This document shows, in pieces, positions 16,793-24,337 of a DNA stretch of 33,805 bases. This DNA comes from Adlercreutzia sp. ZJ304 (GTDB taxonomy: Bacteria; Actinomycetota; Coriobacteriia; Coriobacteriales; Eggerthellaceae). Each line of letters opens with the position of its first letter. The first letter of the stretch is position 1. Where the stretch lies: positions 1-33,805 of the forward strand of contig NZ_JAAKEG010000018.1 of the NCBI RefSeq assembly GCF_011039075.1. The letters run 5' to 3'. The notes under the pieces were generated by a model, which was not told the origin of the DNA, ran no database searches, and saw only the letters and a program-made list of their open reading frames with translations. The translations under genes were made by a program, and so were the position numbers.

Positions 16793-18291
16793 TATTCCTC
16801 ACCTCTCATCTTTGCCCCTAGTGAACCGGGTGCCACAACCTGCGTTCCATGCGCAAACCCCTCGCTCATGCGCATATTAACAGCCACGTCAGCCTCGTTT
16901 CCCTCGGCGGGCACAGACCCTACTGTGCCAGATATAGCCGCAGGGGTTTTCTCCGCTAAGTTATTCTTCGCGCGTTGCTTTGGTCGCCCACTTACCAGAC
17001 GCTCTTCCATGATATTAATGGCTTTAGTCAGCGGTATTGTAACCACCAAATAGAAGAACGCAGCCACAATGTAAGGCGTAACATTGCCGGTTGCCGCCGT
17101 TATGGTCTTGGAGTACATCATTATTTCCATAACGCCTACTGCAGCCAGCAGCGACGTGTCCTTATACATTAGGATAAATTCGCTTGTCATAGTGGGAATA
17201 ACCCGCCTAAATGTCTGCGGAATTATGACGAAAATCATGGTTTGCGCACCGTTCATGCCAAGACTGCGCGCGGCTTCAAATTGACCTTTGCTGATTGACT
17301 GAATGCCCGCACGGAATATCTCAGCCAAATAAGCGCTAGAGTTCATTATTAAAACTATTACGCCCAGAACAAAATTATCCATTTGAATGCCGAGAAGTGG
17401 CAAACCGAAAAACGCAATATAAATCTGCAGGAACAGAGGCGTTCCGCGAATTATGTTGATATAAGTTGATCCAATTGCGCGCAATACTGGGTTTTTTGCC
17501 ATGCGCAAGAAACTCCAGCAAAGCCCCAAAGGTATAGCAAGCGGAAAACTAATAGCCACAAGCGCCAACGCCAGCAACCATCCCCAAAAAACAGCCGGGA
17601 TAGTGGTAACTATGATGGTTGGATCGAAGAACAAATGCAGGAATTTATTGGAATTCCATGCCTGCACCCAACCCTGCTCGCCTAGCCAAGAAGCAAGCTG
17701 CTCTGGCGGCGTAGTGCCCGTAACGGTAATTGATTTTCCGCCATCGGGAATTGCTTGCGTTGTGCCATCAGATGTAGTGTAGCTACCCGACACTGTGAAA
17801 GTGCCACCATCTGCGGGAAACTGCGCGTTGTTCAGTTCCAACATAACCATAGTGCCCGCAGGTGTAGGCTCGTCAAAATCTACAGTTATGCCACTGTCAG
17901 ATTCGCTTACTGCGTTGGACACACTCAATCGCTTAAGACCGTCGAGCACAGTAACCGTAGTGCCATCAGCCGGCAGCACCGAACCCTCGGGTAACTCTAA
18001 AGTCACGCTAGCGATAGATTCATTTTCGTCTGCCTGACCCTGCCATGTTATGCGCGTATCGGTGGCACCCATTATGCCATCAGCACCATCTTGATTGCTC
18101 TTAGCTGTAAAGCGCTCGGTGGTAAGCGCTTCGGCTTGAAAAGGCATCGCGCTTATGCAAAGCAGCGCAAATATTAACGCACCAACACAAAATACAAAGG
18201 GCAGACCGAAGCCTGCCCTAAACGATATGTTATTTTGCCTACTCAGCGGAAGCCCCAAACCACTTGTTGTAAATTTCATCATAAACACCAT
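16792..18291 (-). CDS. Amino-acid ABC permease with an N-terminal extracytoplasmic domain
   Basis: 499 residues, about twice the usual length for a HisM/GlnP-type permease. Residues about 225-435 form the permease domain ([39 protein letters not shown], the ATPase-contacting EAA loop). Upstream, a signal-like hydrophobic segment (about 30-50) precedes a domain of about 160 residues (56-215) rich in Gly/Thr/Asp and alternating beta-type strands, which should lie outside the membrane. A polar tail (about 436-499) ends the protein. The frame starts inside the binding-protein gene (53-bp overlap; ATG at 18291, 18282 or 18279, none with a strong Shine-Dalgarno). A terminator-like hairpin lies within the first 31 codons. 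The outer domain may help receive the binding protein or ligand; it is not a family I can name. Confidence 0.87.
   Translation of the reverse strand: MVFMMKFTTSGLGLPLSRQNNISFRAGFGLPFVFCVGALIFALLCISAMPFQAEALTTERFTAKSNQDGADGIMGATDTRITWQGQADENESIASVTLELPEGSVLPADGTTVTVLDGLKRLSVSNAVSESDSGITVDFDEPTPAGTMVMLELNNAQFPADGGTFTVSGSYTTSDGTTQAIPDGGKSITVTGTTPPEQLASWLGEQGWVQAWNSNKFLHLFFDPTIIVTTIPAVFWGWLLALALVAISFPLAIPLGLCWSFLRMAKNPVLRAIGSTYINIIRGTPLFLQIYIAFFGLPLLGIQMDNFVLGVIVLIMNSSAYLAEIFRAGIQSISKGQFEAARSLGMNGAQTMIFVIIPQTFRRVIPTMTSEFILMYKDTSLLAAVGVMEIMMYSKTITAATGNVTPYIVAAFFYLVVTIPLTKAINIMEERLVSGRPKQRAKNNLAEKTPAAISGTVGSVPAEGNEADVAVNMRMSEGFAHGTQVVAPGSLGAKMRGEE
18199..18218 (-). promoter_or_regulatory. Terminator-like hairpin inside the permease 5' coding region
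   Basis: On the minus strand the stem GGGCAGGC-TTCG-GTCTGCCC (8 pairs with one G-T, UUCG tetraloop) is followed by TTTGTATTTT. It begins about 20 bases after the binding-protein stop. It probably acts as a leaky terminator that gives more binding protein than permease; ribosomes translating the permease start could melt it. Confidence 0.65.
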
Positions 18292-19069
18292 TGGTCTTCA
18301 GCTCAGCCAAAGCCTCATTCAGCTTATCGGTAAGCGCCGGATTTTCTTTGCTAACCACTATAGCGTATTGCTCGCCAGTAGGAATTTCCTCAATTATCTG
18401 CATATCGGTGTAGGAATTCTTCACGTAATACTGCACAACTGGAAGGTCGGACACTATAGCATCAGCTTGGCTGCCTTGCAGCGCTGCAAAAACAGCGGTC
18501 ATTTCGTCGTAAGGCACAACATTTGCACCCGGAATATTTTCAACAGCCCAGTCGTAACCTGTTGTACCAGATTGAGTTGCTATGGTTTTGCCAGCCAAGT
18601 CGTCAACGCTGGTGTAGCCAGAGTTTGGCATAACGACAACACCTTGGTTTGAATCGATAAGAACATCGGTGAAATCAATTTCCTTCTTACGATCTTCGGT
18701 AACAGTGAAGCCAGAAACTCCAATGTCTGCCTTGCCGCCCGCACTAATCAGCGGAATAATCGTATCGAATTTGGTGGAGGGCAGATATTCAGCCTGAAGA
18801 CCCATCTGCTCGGCAAGTGCTTTCACCAAGTCTACTTCAAAACCAACTGCCTCTTCGCCTTCCAAATTTTCGAACGGCGGGAAGTCAAGCGAAGCAGCCA
18901 CAGTAAGCTTGCCGTCGTTCACAAGTGCTACCTCGGTGCTTCCAGCATTAGAAGCATCGCTAGCACTAGAGCTAGAACTGCCTGCCGGTTGAGAGCTGCA
19001 ACCCGGCAGCGCCACAGCAGCAACAAGCGCAAAAGCTGCAGCTGCTATGCCTATCTTTTTAATCTTCAT
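18239..19069 (-). CDS. Amino-acid ABC transporter substrate-binding lipoprotein
   Basis: 276 residues. A lipoprotein signal ends in LPGC, with the lipidated Cys at 24, followed by a Ser-rich linker. The mature part is a type II periplasmic-binding fold of the GlnH/ArtJ/HisJ kind: LTVAASLDFPPFENL, GFEVDLVKALAEQMG, DIGVSGFTVTEDRKKEIDFT and IVSDLPVVQYYV. ATG 19069 is chosen because AGGTGAG is 4-5 bases upstream; a TTG at 19084 is in frame but lacks support. It is the first gene of the transporter operon, with TTGTACAA boxes upstream. Ligand specificity cannot be fixed from sequence alone. Confidence 0.94.
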   Translation of the reverse strand: MKIKKIGIAAAAFALVAAVALPGCSSQPAGSSSSSASDASNAGSTEVALVNDGKLTVAASLDFPPFENLEGEEAVGFEVDLVKALAEQMGLQAEYLPSTKFDTIIPLISAGGKADIGVSGFTVTEDRKKEIDFTDVLIDSNQGVVVMPNSGYTSVDDLAGKTIATQSGTTGYDWAVENIPGANVVPYDEMTAVFAALQGSQADAIVSDLPVVQYYVKNSYTDMQIIEEIPTGEQYAIVVSKENPALTDKLNEALAELKTNGVYDEIYNKWFGASAE

Positions 19070-19244
19070 ATATCTCACCTTCAAATCTTCTCTCGTAGAA
19101 CCCCAGTAATCAAACTGAAGAAGCGATAATCATACCTGCATATCGCTATTCTTTCGCCGACATATTCCAATTTTGGAGCCGATGGTAAATGCCTGCGTTG
19201 GTTTAGGAAATTTAACATCGGCTAAAACATATACTTTTGGGCAA

Positions 19245-19351
19245 TTGTACAAAAAATGCTGTTTCCTTTTGTACGATTGCACAAAACCACAAAGAATTTC
19301 CCAGTTAAAAAGGTACAAATACCTGTGTAAACGCTTTGTAAAATTGTACAA
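19245..19351. promoter_or_regulatory. Cluster of three TTGTACAA-type palindromic boxes
   Basis: TTGTACAA occurs at 19245-19252 and 19344-19351. A longer imperfect palindrome TTTTGTAC-GATT-GCACAAAA lies at 19267-19286. They are in the gap of about 309 bp (19070-19378) upstream of the ABC transporter operon. They look like binding sites for a transporter regulator that is not encoded nearby. No clear -35/-10 pair was found and no gene is visible in the gap. Confidence 0.45.
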
Positions 19352-19378
19352 AAATATATCCGCAAACAATGCGAGCGG

Positions 19379-20191
19379 CTACCTCAATTGTTCGGATAAA
19401 TCTATTTGACGCGCCGCATTTACTTCATGCTTGTCAGCTGGTGCATTTTGCTCCAATGCTCGTGCTAGCACCTGCATTCTGTCCTCTGCTTCTTTAATTA
19501 TGTTTGAACACTGCTTTAGCTCTTCGCCTACATTCAAACCCGAGGTTTCGCGAACAGCCTTATATTTCAAATCGTGCTCTAAACTAGCCCAAAAGTCCAT
19601 AGCAATGGTGCGAATCTGAATTTCTACCGGCACATGCTGCCGTCCGCTTAGGAAATACACCGGTATCTTAACAATCATATGCAAGCTGCGATAACCGTTT
19701 GGCTTAGGGTTGGTAATGTAGTCTTTTACTGTTACAACTTCTAGGTCGTCCTGATGTTCAAGATAGTGCAGTATGTCATAAACATCTTGCACATAACTTA
19801 CAATAACGCGCAGCCCAGCAATGTCCATTATGTAGCGCTCCATAGAATCGAGCGTTTGGGATTTGCCGTAGCGCCCCAACTTTTCAAAAATACTGGGCAC
19901 GCTTTTCATGCGCGATTCAATATGGTGAATAGGATTACGACTTTGTCGCAATTTCAAATCTTGGTCTAGCGTTTCAAGACGCGTTTCCATCTGTCGCATT
20001 GCCGCATGATACTTCAGCAGTATGTCTTGCGCGGCAAATTCCAATACCGTAAGAGAATCAATATCGCTAGATGTAAGCGGTCTTGAATGCGTCAACGTGC
20101 GCTTTACAGCCGCCGTGGCTACCTGAGGATGCTGATTATAGGCTGCAGTAGCTCCAACAAGTATGTCATTTAGCGCATTGTTATTCGACAT
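19379..20191 (-). CDS. Small alarmone synthetase ((p)ppGpp synthetase, RelQ/YjbM-like)
   Basis: 270 residues with only the RelA/SpoT synthetase domain. Landmarks are ESRMKSVPSIFEKLGR (92-107), MDIAGLRVIVSY (122-133), DYITNPKPNGYRSLH (157-171) and EIQIRTIAMDFWASLEHDLKY (190-210). No HD hydrolase or TGS/ACT regulatory domain is present. It should make (p)ppGpp from ATP and GDP/GTP in the cytoplasm. The C-terminal helix (about 220-252) fits the tetramerisation helix of RelQ-type enzymes. GGAGGACGA precedes ATG 20191. It is divergent from mIHF. Confidence 0.92.
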   Translation of the reverse strand: MSNNNALNDILVGATAAYNQHPQVATAAVKRTLTHSRPLTSSDIDSLTVLEFAAQDILLKYHAAMRQMETRLETLDQDLKLRQSRNPIHHIESRMKSVPSIFEKLGRYGKSQTLDSMERYIMDIAGLRVIVSYVQDVYDILHYLEHQDDLEVVTVKDYITNPKPNGYRSLHMIVKIPVYFLSGRQHVPVEIQIRTIAMDFWASLEHDLKYKAVRETSGLNVGEELKQCSNIIKEAEDRMQVLARALEQNAPADKHEVNAARQIDLSEQLR

Positions 20192-20377
20192 TCGTCCTCC
20201 ATTGTTTCGCTAAGCCTCCAATAGCCGGCATATTTCGTAAGAATTGTATATATATCCTACCTTAAACTGAAAATATGCGTGCAAAGCAGGCAAACTTCTA
20301 TTAATATCGGTGGAGCTTGTTTTTTAGACGCACATTTAACCCTTAAATACACTAAGCGTCATAATAGTTTATCCGAT

Positions 20378-20404
20378 GCGATATGCTGCCAAGCAACATA
20401 TCGC
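20378..20404 (+). promoter_or_regulatory. Leader hairpin just before the mIHF gene
   Basis: GCGATATG (20378-20385) and CATATCGC (20397-20404) are perfect inverted repeats, with an inner TGC-CAA-GCA stem. The element ends about 20 bases before ATG 20425. It could be an RNA element at the ribosome site or a DNA operator for autoregulation. The rest of 20192-20377 is AT-rich promoter-like DNA without a recognisable gene. Confidence 0.5.
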
Positions 20405-20424
20405 CGAAGAGATTGTGAGTAAAA

Positions 20425-20733
20425 ATGCCAGCACCCAATATGACACCCGAACAGCGCGCTGCTGCCCTAGAGAAAGCTCGTATCGTTCGTGCAAAACGTT
20501 CTGAAGTAACCACCAAGCTTTCTTTGGGCACCATGAGCGCTGCGGATGCCTTGAAGCAGGTGGATGATCCTATTATTGGACGCATGAAAGTAAAATCTTT
20601 CATCAACGCACTACCGGGCTACGGTAAAGTTAAGACTGAGAAACTAATGGAAGAACTTGGCATTCCTGAAAGCCGTCGCCTGCAGGGCCTAGGCACCAAA
20701 CAAATGGAGAACCTAAAAGCTGCTCTAAAGTAG
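20425..20733 (+). CDS. mihF: Actinobacterial integration host factor (mIHF)
   Basis: 102 residues. The C-terminal two-thirds (MKVKSFINALPGYGKVKTEK, then IPESRRLQGLGTKQ) is the conserved mIHF helix-two-turn-helix core that bends DNA; mIHF is a nucleoid protein found in Actinomycetota. The N-terminal helix (TPEQRAAALEKARIVRAKRSE) is typical too. It is monocistronic, with its own terminator. Its ribosome site is weak (TGTGAG region) and a hairpin lies upstream, so translational control is possible. It is the best taxonomic marker in the window. Confidence 0.95.
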   Translation: MPAPNMTPEQRAAALEKARIVRAKRSEVTTKLSLGTMSAADALKQVDDPIIGRMKVKSFINALPGYGKVKTEKLMEELGIPESRRLQGLGTKQMENLKAALK

Positions 20734-20753
20734 TAAAGGTTATATACAGAAGC

Positions 20754-20779
20754 AAAAAGGGCGCTTGTGCGCCCTTTTT
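20754..20779. terminator. Bidirectional rho-independent terminator after mIHF
   Basis: AAAAAGGGCGC-TTGT-GCGCCCTTTTT is a perfect stem with A- and T-runs on both sides. It ends both mIHF (+) and the converging ferredoxin-like gene (-). Confidence 0.93.
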
Positions 20780-20821
20780 GATATACAAAGCAAACCTATA
20801 AATTGAAATGAACAAAACGAT

Positions 20822-22024
20822 TTATGGGAATTTTTTATTGAATAGAGGTAACCTATCTTTTGGACGAGGTATTTCTATTAAGCGCGGTTCGAAATCTAGC
20901 ACTTCGCGCATGCTAACATTCGGCGTTACTTCTATACAATCGCGCAAACATACATCGACGCACATTGAACATTGTGTACAATCGGCGGCTTGAAATTCCA
21001 AATATCGCATATCGGGATTATCGGGTTTATCAAATTCGCCATATTTAAGCGCCTCTGTAGGACAAAACAATACACACAAACCGCATCCCGAACATTTTTC
21101 TGAATCTATAGTTACGCTGCCAAAATGCCGAGTATTCAGCGCGGCATCTTCATGCCAAGCCACCTTACCTTCAGTTAAATTGGCAATTTTTTCCGAGTTG
21201 CCAACTTTCAGCAGGCAATCTATTAAGTGCATATTTTCATCAGCTGGAAACGTAGGCATTTTACCGCTCTTGCCCGCGCCTAAGCGATCTTTCAAAGTCC
21301 GCGGCTTTGATTTAGCCGATCCTAGTTTATCTTCAAGCGTCTTTTGAGCCACGTTGTTTGCCACAGTTCGCAAATAGCGACCCGTCTGCGCCATAAGACC
21401 GCGCCTGTCTGCCCCGCGTATATCGCGCTTGAAAGTGTTAGCAAATTCTGGAGGAAATTCCTGCAAGCGCGTTACTATTATCGGCGCTTCCAAAGTCTCA
21501 AATAACTTCAGCGCATTATCAAGCGTGCATTCTATAGCTGCATCAGCAGCGCCATATTTGCAAGTAGCGCAATTGCCATCCACAAGCGCAATATCGCGCG
21601 CCCCAGCCGCTGCAATGTCAGCCAGCAGACCTTCGGTTATATGCGCTAAACATGGTACTTGTGCAAATAATTCAGGATCGGCATCGTGGCGCGCAGCCTT
21701 CCGCGCACAAGCTATGCATGTAACACCTTTAGCCCGAACAGCAGCTTGCAGCGCAGCCTCAACCACCTCAGAGCGCGCTGGCTCTGTAGCCGATATGCAG
21801 CTAGTAGGACACACGCCTAAACACGCACCGCAATTTACGCAAGCCCCGCCGTCTACGCTTATCTCGTTGTTTTCTATCGTTATAGCCGAGGCAAAACAAA
21901 TATCTCTGCATTGGCGGCATCGCGCATTGCGATTGCGCACAGCCACACAATGATCTTGGTCAATAACTAAAGGAGCTATTGTAAATAGCTCGGCATACTC
22001 CATAACGTCCGATAGCGCAGGCAT
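20822..22024 (-). CDS. Multi-cluster 4Fe-4S ferredoxin-like protein of unknown role
   Basis: 400 residues, soluble. The N-terminus has two [4Fe-4S] motifs: C36/C39/C43 with an upstream Cys at 26, and C62/C65/C68/C72. The C-terminus has two more, CSGCGLCVLFC and CTQCSMCVDVC. Between them is an unassigned domain with CIAC (103-106), C125 and CATC (152-155), which may hold a further cluster or zinc. It starts 2 bp after the MobB-MobA fusion, so the two are almost surely cotranscribed. This suggests a role in electron supply to, or maturation of, Mo-bisMGD enzymes. I cannot name the family. No membrane segment or Tat signal is seen, so it acts in the cytoplasm. Confidence 0.82.
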   Translation of the reverse strand: MPALSDVMEYAELFTIAPLVIDQDHCVAVRNRNARCRQCRDICFASAITIENNEISVDGGACVNCGACLGVCPTSCISATEPARSEVVEAALQAAVRAKGVTCIACARKAARHDADPELFAQVPCLAHITEGLLADIAAAGARDIALVDGNCATCKYGAADAAIECTLDNALKLFETLEAPIIVTRLQEFPPEFANTFKRDIRGADRRGLMAQTGRYLRTVANNVAQKTLEDKLGSAKSKPRTLKDRLGAGKSGKMPTFPADENMHLIDCLLKVGNSEKIANLTEGKVAWHEDAALNTRHFGSVTIDSEKCSGCGLCVLFCPTEALKYGEFDKPDNPDMRYLEFQAADCTQCSMCVDVCLRDCIEVTPNVSMREVLDFEPRLIEIPRPKDRLPLFNKKFP

Positions 22025-22026
22025 GC

Positions 22027-23301
22027 CTATTCCCCTAAGTAGCTATCTTCAATACGGGCTAATTCATCTGGAGTATTGGCATTTATGAAACAACCGCCGC
22101 GCGGCTCAACTTCCAACACGCGCTGCTGGCTGAATTCGTAAACATTAACAGCATCGTCATCAAAAAACGCTTGCGCGCGTTTCTCGCCGCGATTGATGGC
22201 GCGCAATATAGCCGGCACACACACATCGCGTCTATACATTGCATGGAACGGTTCGAAGCCATGCTGGTTTACCGGCACTACTACATCTGCTCCGGTTTTC
22301 GCCATCTCTATAGATTCTGCCACCACAAGACACGGGCTTGCAAAAATCATGTCGCACGCCACTACCGCCACAAATGGATTGTTTGCATTCGAAAGCGCCG
22401 TATACAAACCCGGCAGCGCACCGCGAAAATCGTATTCATCGCGCACTAGCCGCGGGCGAATCGGTAAATCCATATCGCCTATAAACGCCAAATTGTCAGG
22501 CTCGTTCGTAGTTATTATCAGTTCATCGGCAATAGGAGTCAGTCGCCTTAACAGCCGGCAGATTAGAGGTTTGCCCGCAAACGGCACTGTAGCCTTACTG
22601 CGCCCCATACGTCTACTTTCGCCACCCGCCTGCACAACCACAGTTACTTTCGGGCGCACAAAATGCTCTTGCAAAAATGTTGCAATGCCGCTTATGTCGC
22701 TTAGATCGAACGCCGGTATGCCATATACCGCCGCCGCTTCAAGCGCGCGGGGAATGTCGGTTATTACTGCAACTGTACTTTCCGTAGGCGTCTTGTCTGC
22801 TAAATCGGCTGCATGTACGTCATCTGCATCGCGTCGGTCCAACGCATCCGACTTCGCCAACTGTGTAAAATCGGTACCAAGCGGAAGCCCAAGCGCCGCA
22901 GCTTGAGCAAATGCCTCCGCTACTGCCGAATCGGCCGCGTTGCCGGCACGCATTAACTCTATTGTAGGAAGACCGCTTTTTCTGTAACCCTCTACAATAA
23001 TTATGTCGTGCCCCGGCATGCTGCGCACTATTTCAGCGCATTCAACTTCATGATGCAAAGTTTTCACACGCGCCAATTTTTCAGGCGAAGCAATTACGGT
23101 TTCAGTTGCACCGGCTTCGCGATGCCGCCAAGAGTCTTTTCCGGGATAATCAATCTCGAATTTGCTATGCGAGTGATGTTTGACCGACCCCACATCGCAA
23201 CCACGCGCGGTAAGTTCAGCTATCATTTTCTCGATTAGCGTGGTTTTTCCAGAATTATGTCGCCCTACAATAGCAATTGCCGGACTTGGAATATTAACCA
23301 T
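22027..23301 (-). CDS. MobB-MobA fusion: molybdopterin-guanine dinucleotide biosynthesis
   Basis: 424 residues made of two enzymes. The N-terminal MobB part has the P-loop GRHNSGKT (13-20), the VKHHSH motif (40-45) and IIVEGYRKSG (101-110). A linker of about 100 residues leads to the C-terminal MobA guanylyltransferase with QAGGESRRMGRSK (224-236), LVRDEYDFRGALPGLYTAL and VACDMIF. MobA attaches GMP to molybdopterin to make the bis-MGD cofactor; MobB assists. This cofactor is what both catalytic subunits in the window need. AGGAGG lies 5 bases before ATG 23301. It sits between recR and the ferredoxin-like gene, all on one strand with short gaps. Confidence 0.93.
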   Translation of the reverse strand: MVNIPSPAIAIVGRHNSGKTTLIEKMIAELTARGCDVGSVKHHSHSKFEIDYPGKDSWRHREAGATETVIASPEKLARVKTLHHEVECAEIVRSMPGHDIIIVEGYRKSGLPTIELMRAGNAADSAVAEAFAQAAALGLPLGTDFTQLAKSDALDRRDADDVHAADLADKTPTESTVAVITDIPRALEAAAVYGIPAFDLSDISGIATFLQEHFVRPKVTVVVQAGGESRRMGRSKATVPFAGKPLICRLLRRLTPIADELIITTNEPDNLAFIGDMDLPIRPRLVRDEYDFRGALPGLYTALSNANNPFVAVVACDMIFASPCLVVAESIEMAKTGADVVVPVNQHGFEPFHAMYRRDVCVPAILRAINRGEKRAQAFFDDDAVNVYEFSQQRVLEVEPRGGCFINANTPDELARIEDSYLGE

Positions 23302-23319
23302 GCGCGCCTCCTAAGCGCA

Positions 23320-23916
23320 TCACAGAATCTGCCTACCTTCTATTGCGCGACCAAGTGTTACTTCGTCGGCAAATTCTAAATCGCCACCAACAGGAAGACC
23401 ACTTGCTGGGCGCGTTACTTTAATGTCAAGCGGCTTTATTAGGCGAGCTAGATACGATGCGGTAGTCTCTCCTTCAATATTAGGATTTGTAGCCAGCACA
23501 ACTTCCGATACATCTTCGCTACCTAAACGCGCCATCAGTTCAGCTATACGCAAGTCTTCCGGTCCGACACCATCCATCGGAGACAAAGCGCCGCCCAAAA
23601 CATGATATATGCCATCGAAGGCACCTGTGCGCTCAATAGGCGGGATATCGCGCGGCTCGCTTACCACACAAATGATGCTGCGATTGCGCTTATCGCTTGC
23701 GCAGATTTCGCATAATTCGGCTTGTGCGTAATTAAAACAGCGACTACAAAAGTGCACCGTATCTTTCACATCTCGGATAGCATCCGCCAATCTAAGCGCC
23801 TGCCCTTTGTCGGAGTTCAGGATGAAATATGCCATACGCTGGGCAGATTTAGGTCCTACGCCCGGCAAGCGCTCTAATTCATCAAGCAACTTCTGTATAG
23901 CAGGCGCGCTTTGCAT
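23320..23916 (-). CDS. recR: Recombination protein RecR
   Basis: 198 residues, the standard size. Helix-hairpin-helix LPGVGPKSAQR (17-27), zinc finger C57/C60/C69/C72 and a Toprim domain starting at about residue 80 (CVVSEPRDI; later LATNPNIEGETTASYLARL). RecR works with RecO/RecF in loading RecA for gap repair. It follows ebfC by 36 bp in the widely conserved dnaX-ebfC-recR order. Confidence 0.97.
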   Translation of the reverse strand: MQSAPAIQKLLDELERLPGVGPKSAQRMAYFILNSDKGQALRLADAIRDVKDTVHFCSRCFNYAQAELCEICASDKRNRSIICVVSEPRDIPPIERTGAFDGIYHVLGGALSPMDGVGPEDLRIAELMARLGSEDVSEVVLATNPNIEGETTASYLARLIKPLDIKVTRPASGLPVGGDLEFADEVTLGRAIEGRQIL

Positions 23917-23952
23917 TTGTGTCTCTCAATTGTTTGTGGCTTATTCAAGTAA

Positions 23953-24255
23953 TTAGAACGGAAGATTCATGCCGCCCATTATGCCGCTCATGCGATTATT
24001 GCTGGCTTCAGTGGCTGCGCGCAGCGCTTCATTTACAGCTGCCACTATCATATCTTGGAGCATTTCCGCATCGCTAGGGTCGATAGCTTCAGGGTCAATA
24101 ACGATAGACTTTACTTCCATAGCGCCGGTTACAGTTGCCTGCACCATGCCACCACCAGCAGTAGCGCTGAATTCCATAGATGCTATTTCTTCTTGAGCAA
24201 GCGCAGCTTCACGCTGCATTTTTTGTGCTTGCTTCATCATCTTTTTCATGTCCAT
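23953..24255 (-). CDS. ebfC: YbaB/EbfC nucleoid-associated protein
   Basis: 100 residues. The N-terminal helix MDMKKMMKQAQKMQREAALAQEE and the GGGMVQATVTGAMEVKSIVIDPEA core are typical YbaB/EbfC. The family forms tweezer-like dimers that bind DNA. ATG 24255 has GAAGGG 7 bases upstream, so the in-frame GTG at 24270 is not needed. It lies between dnaX and recR. Confidence 0.95.
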   Translation of the reverse strand: MDMKKMMKQAQKMQREAALAQEEIASMEFSATAGGGMVQATVTGAMEVKSIVIDPEAIDPSDAEMLQDMIVAAVNEALRAATEASNNRMSGIMGGMNLPF

Positions 24256-24337
24256 ATAAATTCCCTTCACTTGGCGCTATAAGCGGCTAGGATTTTTCAA
24301 TCAACCCAAATCTTTAAGAAATATAGTATCAAACTAA

